A stretch of DNA of 64,000 nt, from contig NZ_JQLG01000004.1 in NCBI RefSeq assembly GCF_000744115.1, forward strand, positions 868,001 through 932,000, given 5' to 3'. Below are positions 61,037-64,000 of the stretch, in pieces. The stretch is from Carnobacterium alterfunditum DSM 5972. Its GTDB lineage: Bacteria > Bacillota > Bacilli > Lactobacillales > Carnobacteriaceae. A program made the translations under genes and the position numbers. The notes under the pieces are model-generated. The model did no database searches, had not been told where the DNA came from, and worked only from the letters and a program-made list of their open reading frames with translations. Numbering within the stretch: the first letter of the stretch is position 1; each line of letters opens with the position of its first letter.

Positions 61037-63745
61037 CTAGCTAACTCTAATTTCTTTTTGCACGCTTACTTTTTGGTTATGCCTTATTTGAATACGTAGT
61101 CGAATAAATTTATCGATTTCAACTACAATCAATACAACGAGTCCACACAAGACTGAAATTAACCATTCTAGTCCCGTCATTGAACCAGTATGGAACGCTC
61201 CTTGCATAACTGGCACATATGTCAAAATCAATTGTAAGACTATCATGATCCCAATTATCAAGAATGCTTTAGGGTTCGTGAAAAAGGAACGAGAAAAAGC
61301 GAGTTTTGAGGTTCGGATATTAAAAAGATAGAAAATTTTACTGAACACGATAATATTGACCATCATCGTACTTGCGGTTACTTGATCAGCTCCCGTATAT
61401 ATCAACCATTCATAAGAAATAATGCTTATGATCGCCATTAAAATCGAAACATACGTCATTTGGAAAATATCTCTTTTATTCATAAGGCCTCTGCCCGTTT
61501 TTCTAGGAGGCTTTTCCATGATACCCTCTTCAGCCGGTTCAAAAATAAACGCAAACTGAATCGTAATTGCCGATACCATGTTGATCCAAAGCAATTGGGT
61601 AGCTTGCAATGGCATATCGCGTTGCATCAAAATCGTGATCGCAATGATCAGCCCTTCGGCAAACGATGTCGGCAGCAAGAAGAGTATACTCTTTTTGATA
61701 TTGTCATAGATACGACGTCCTTCTTTAATAGCGACAGACATAGTTGCAAAGTTATCATCCGCTAGAATCATATCTGCAGAGTCTTTGGCTACGTCGGTCC
61801 CTTTGATCCCCATGGCAACACCAATGTCTGCTTTTTTTAAGGCTGGAGCATCGTTTACTCCGTCTCCTGTCATGGCAGTTATTTTTTCACTTGCTTGAAG
61901 CGCAGAAATAATCTCCAATTTATTTTTAGGCGTGGTTCTGGCAAAGACTTGATAGTTTAGAGCAGCTATTTGCTGTTCTTCTTCTGACATCTTGTCCCAC
62001 TCTGGACCTGTAATAACGCTGATTTTATCGGCCAAACCTAACTTCTCACCAATAGTTTTGGCAGTAAGCGGATGGTCTCCAGTAATCATATTGACTTCCA
62101 CGCCTGCTTTTCGCATCTCTTTTAAAGAGCCAATAACCTCTTCACGTGGTGGGTCAATAATACCAGCTAAGCCTAGAAAAGTTATCCCCGAAAACAGCAG
62201 ATCATGAGTGATCTCATTCACTCCATCCGAAATCAATTGGTACCCAACTGCCACCACTCGTTTTCCTTGGAGAGAAAGATCTTCAACTTTTGAATCCCAC
62301 TTTACTTTATTAAATCGTGGATCCTGGGTAGTTGCCATTGGAAATAGCTTGTCGGGTGATCCTTTAATAAAGAGGATTTTTTGATTAGTCTCTGTATCCA
62401 AAACCAATTTCGCCATGTAACGGTAATCAGAGTCAAAAGGGATCATATCTAGTTCTTGATACTGGTTTTTATAGCCGTATTCATATATTTTATGATACAA
62501 CGTCAAGAATGAGCCATCTGTTGGTTCTCCATTCAATGACCAAGTATCACCTTCTTTTATAAGTGTTGTGTCATTAGCTTCGTATCCCGCATCTAAAAAG
62601 AGTGTTAAGTGTTGATTTAATTCAACACGATTTTTAAATTCTGTGATTTCCCCTTTAGGTTCATAACCATCACCCGTTACTTCATAATGGTGGTTATCAA
62701 TATAAATATCTTTAACCGTCATTTCATTTTTCGTTAACGTTCCGGTTTTGTCTGTCGCAATAATATCGACCGATCCCAAAGTTTCAACTGCGGGTAGTGA
62801 TTTAACAATGGTGTGTTTCTTTTTCGCCATGTCACTTACACCCATAGCCAAAATTACAGAGGTGGTCGCTGGAAGTCCTTCTGGTATAGAGCCTACGATC
62901 ATTGTTACTACTGCTAAAGAAAGGATGGACAAGGAATGGGTTTCTAAGAGCATTCCGATGATAAAGAGGACAATTGCCGCACCGATCACGACATAAGATA
63001 CCCCTTTTCCTAGCCCGTCGATTTCTCGCATCAAAGGAGTTTTTCTTTCTTTTACCCCTTTAACTTCTAACGATATTTTTCCGATTTCTGTTTGTTCAGC
63101 TGTCGCGACTACAACACCTAGTCCACTCCCATTTGTCACAGAAGTCGAAGCAAAGGCGATGTTCGTTTGCTCTGCCAATGCAACATCATTATCTGCTAGT
63201 GTTTGGATTGTTTTCTCGACTGAATCTGCTTCTCCTGTAAGGGCAGATTCTTGAATGCGTAAGCTATCTATATCTATGATTCGTAGATCCGCTGGCACGC
63301 TATCCCCTGCTTCTAGAAAAACAACATCGCCTGACACTAACTCTTCTGCAGGAACATCTAATCTCTGCCCTTCACGGTAGACCGTTGCTTGGGTCGATAA
63401 CATACTTTTTATTTTTTCTAGCGCATCTGAGGCATTCACTTCTTGGTAATACCCAATCAAAGCGTTGACGATCACTACAAATCCAATAATAACCGCATCT
63501 GACACGTGTCCCATTACTAGCGTTAACAAAGCAGCAAAAATCAAGATGTATATGATCATATTATTGAATTGTCGAACAAAAAGTTTCCATTTGGGTGTTG
63601 TTTCGGTGACCAGTTGATTAAGGCCATCTGCTTCTAAACGCTTCTTTGCTTCTATTTGGCTTAATCCTGATTCAAAATCCTCTTGTGCATAATTTTTAGA
63701 TAAACTTGCAACAGTTTTTTGATAATTTTTTATATTTGGTTTCAT
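61037..63745 (-). CDS. Cation-transporting P-type ATPase (type II, Ca2+-like)
   Basis: 902 residues. N-terminal cation-ATPase domain (YAQEDFESGLSQIEAKKRLE), actuator with LTGEADSVEKT, PEGLPATTSVILAMGV in helix 4, phosphorylation site DKTGTLTKNEM, nucleotide-domain KGSPDKLF, hinge ITGDHPLTAKTIGEKLGLAD and GDGVNDAPALKKADIGVAMG, then six C-terminal helices. PEGLP in helix 4 and absence of Cys-Pro-x fit calcium or related P2 pumps; the ion is not certain. ATG 63745 follows GAGAGG; the extra upstream codons lack support. Bases 63788-64000 hold no gene. Confidence 0.92.
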   Translation of the reverse strand: MKPNIKNYQKTVASLSKNYAQEDFESGLSQIEAKKRLEADGLNQLVTETTPKWKLFVRQFNNMIIYILIFAALLTLVMGHVSDAVIIGFVVIVNALIGYYQEVNASDALEKIKSMLSTQATVYREGQRLDVPAEELVSGDVVFLEAGDSVPADLRIIDIDSLRIQESALTGEADSVEKTIQTLADNDVALAEQTNIAFASTSVTNGSGLGVVVATAEQTEIGKISLEVKGVKERKTPLMREIDGLGKGVSYVVIGAAIVLFIIGMLLETHSLSILSLAVVTMIVGSIPEGLPATTSVILAMGVSDMAKKKHTIVKSLPAVETLGSVDIIATDKTGTLTKNEMTVKDIYIDNHHYEVTGDGYEPKGEITEFKNRVELNQHLTLFLDAGYEANDTTLIKEGDTWSLNGEPTDGSFLTLYHKIYEYGYKNQYQELDMIPFDSDYRYMAKLVLDTETNQKILFIKGSPDKLFPMATTQDPRFNKVKWDSKVEDLSLQGKRVVAVGYQLISDGVNEITHDLLFSGITFLGLAGIIDPPREEVIGSLKEMRKAGVEVNMITGDHPLTAKTIGEKLGLADKISVITGPEWDKMSEEEQQIAALNYQVFARTTPKNKLEIISALQASEKITAMTGDGVNDAPALKKADIGVAMGIKGTDVAKDSADMILADDNFATMSVAIKEGRRIYDNIKKSILFLLPTSFAEGLIIAITILMQRDMPLQATQLLWINMVSAITIQFAFIFEPAEEGIMEKPPRKTGRGLMNKRDIFQMTYVSILMAIISIISYEWLIYTGADQVTASTMMVNIIVFSKIFYLFNIRTSKLAFSRSFFTNPKAFLIIGIMIVLQLILTYVPVMQGAFHTGSMTGLEWLISVLCGLVVLIVVEIDKFIRLRIQIRHNQKVSVQKEIRVS

Positions 63746-64000
63746 TTTCTTATATTCCTCTCTTATCTTCATTTTAAGTGCATGCAAAATAGCACCTCAT
63801 CTTTTGATGACGCACCTAGCTACTCTATTTGAAGAGATAAAATATAAAAAAACTTGTACAAATCACCCTCGTCATCATCTGACATTTAAAAACCACCCCC
63901 GCCATATTTACCTCTAGGTTAACATACCTCTCATCTATCTTCAAATATGCTCAATCTTATTCTCGCTGCTGGAATATCCTCGATTTTGACCAAATAACCG

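Noticed and set aside
63788-64000. Gene upstream of the P-type ATPase
   Set aside because: No frame longer than about 30 codons with a start signal; only a weak CATC/GATG hairpin.

Overview
The window is low-GC Firmicute DNA. Gene content (fused DegV/DAK2 protein, PdxR-PdxST, FeoAB, DhaKLM with a DhaS-type activator, Ula-type PTS, several RelBE/YafQ modules) and the insertion sequences (IS30, IS1380, IS3 and IS5/IS427 types) suggest a lactic acid bacterium of the Lactobacillales, most likely Carnobacterium or a close relative. The genus is inference. No rRNA, tRNA or CRISPR array was seen.

Layout. 0-8.4 kb: the 3' part of a DEAD-box helicase gene, then a minus-strand operon of a PTS-type antiterminator, EIIB, EIIC (ulaA) and transketolase. 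ulaA is split by a 1,052-bp IS30-type element flanked by CAAT; removing it restores the frame exactly. 8.6-19.6 kb: an accessory island with two near-identical 1,669-bp IS1380-type elements, an ASCH-domain protein, an OFA-type MFS transporter, a frameshifted small secreted-peptide-like gene, a putative heavy-metal exporter behind a perfect Fur-type 7-1-7 box, a second IS30-type element and a DinJ/YafQ module. 19.6-30 kb: SDR plus AraC regulator, divergent pdxR / pdxST, a GNAT acetyltransferase, and a TetR regulator divergent from a two-ATPase, one-permease ABC exporter. 30-36.4 kb: an intact RelBE-type module with decayed relatives, an IS3 element, a VOC protein divergent from an HxlR regulator, an internally deleted IS5-type element and a broken DUF1541 lipoprotein gene. 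36.8-44.4 kb: feoAB behind a DtxR-type site, an OsmC gene and its decayed duplicate, an SPFH protein with a small membrane partner, and a two-gene membrane operon flanked by a pair of inverted ~250-bp repeats. 44.4-51.4 kb: DAK2-DegV fusion, DUF1295 protein, and an operon of BcrA-like ABC ATPase, permease, secreted SGNH hydrolase and membrane protein. 51.5-57.1 kb: glycerol/dihydroxyacetone locus (gldA-dhaK-dhaL-dhaM, divergent dhaS, then glpK). 57.2-64 kb: CGNR regulator divergent from OsmC and HAD genes, two tandem 855-bp IS5-type elements, and a cation P-type ATPase.

How it works together. Glycerol could be oxidised by GldA to dihydroxyacetone, which DhaKLM phosphorylates with PEP-derived phosphate; the adjacent glycerol kinase has Asn at the position of the family's catalytic Asp (residue 244), so its activity is in doubt. 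Metal control is visible twice, at a Fur-type and a DtxR-type site. Many small genes here are recently broken by homopolymer frameshifts, IS insertion or truncation, so this is a region in active decay.

The least explained structures are a dispersed palindromic intergenic repeat (about twelve copies, all between 10 and 40 kb) and the pair of 250-bp elements at 42.1 and 43.65 kb, whose ends are conserved and complementary while the middle diverges but keeps hairpins.
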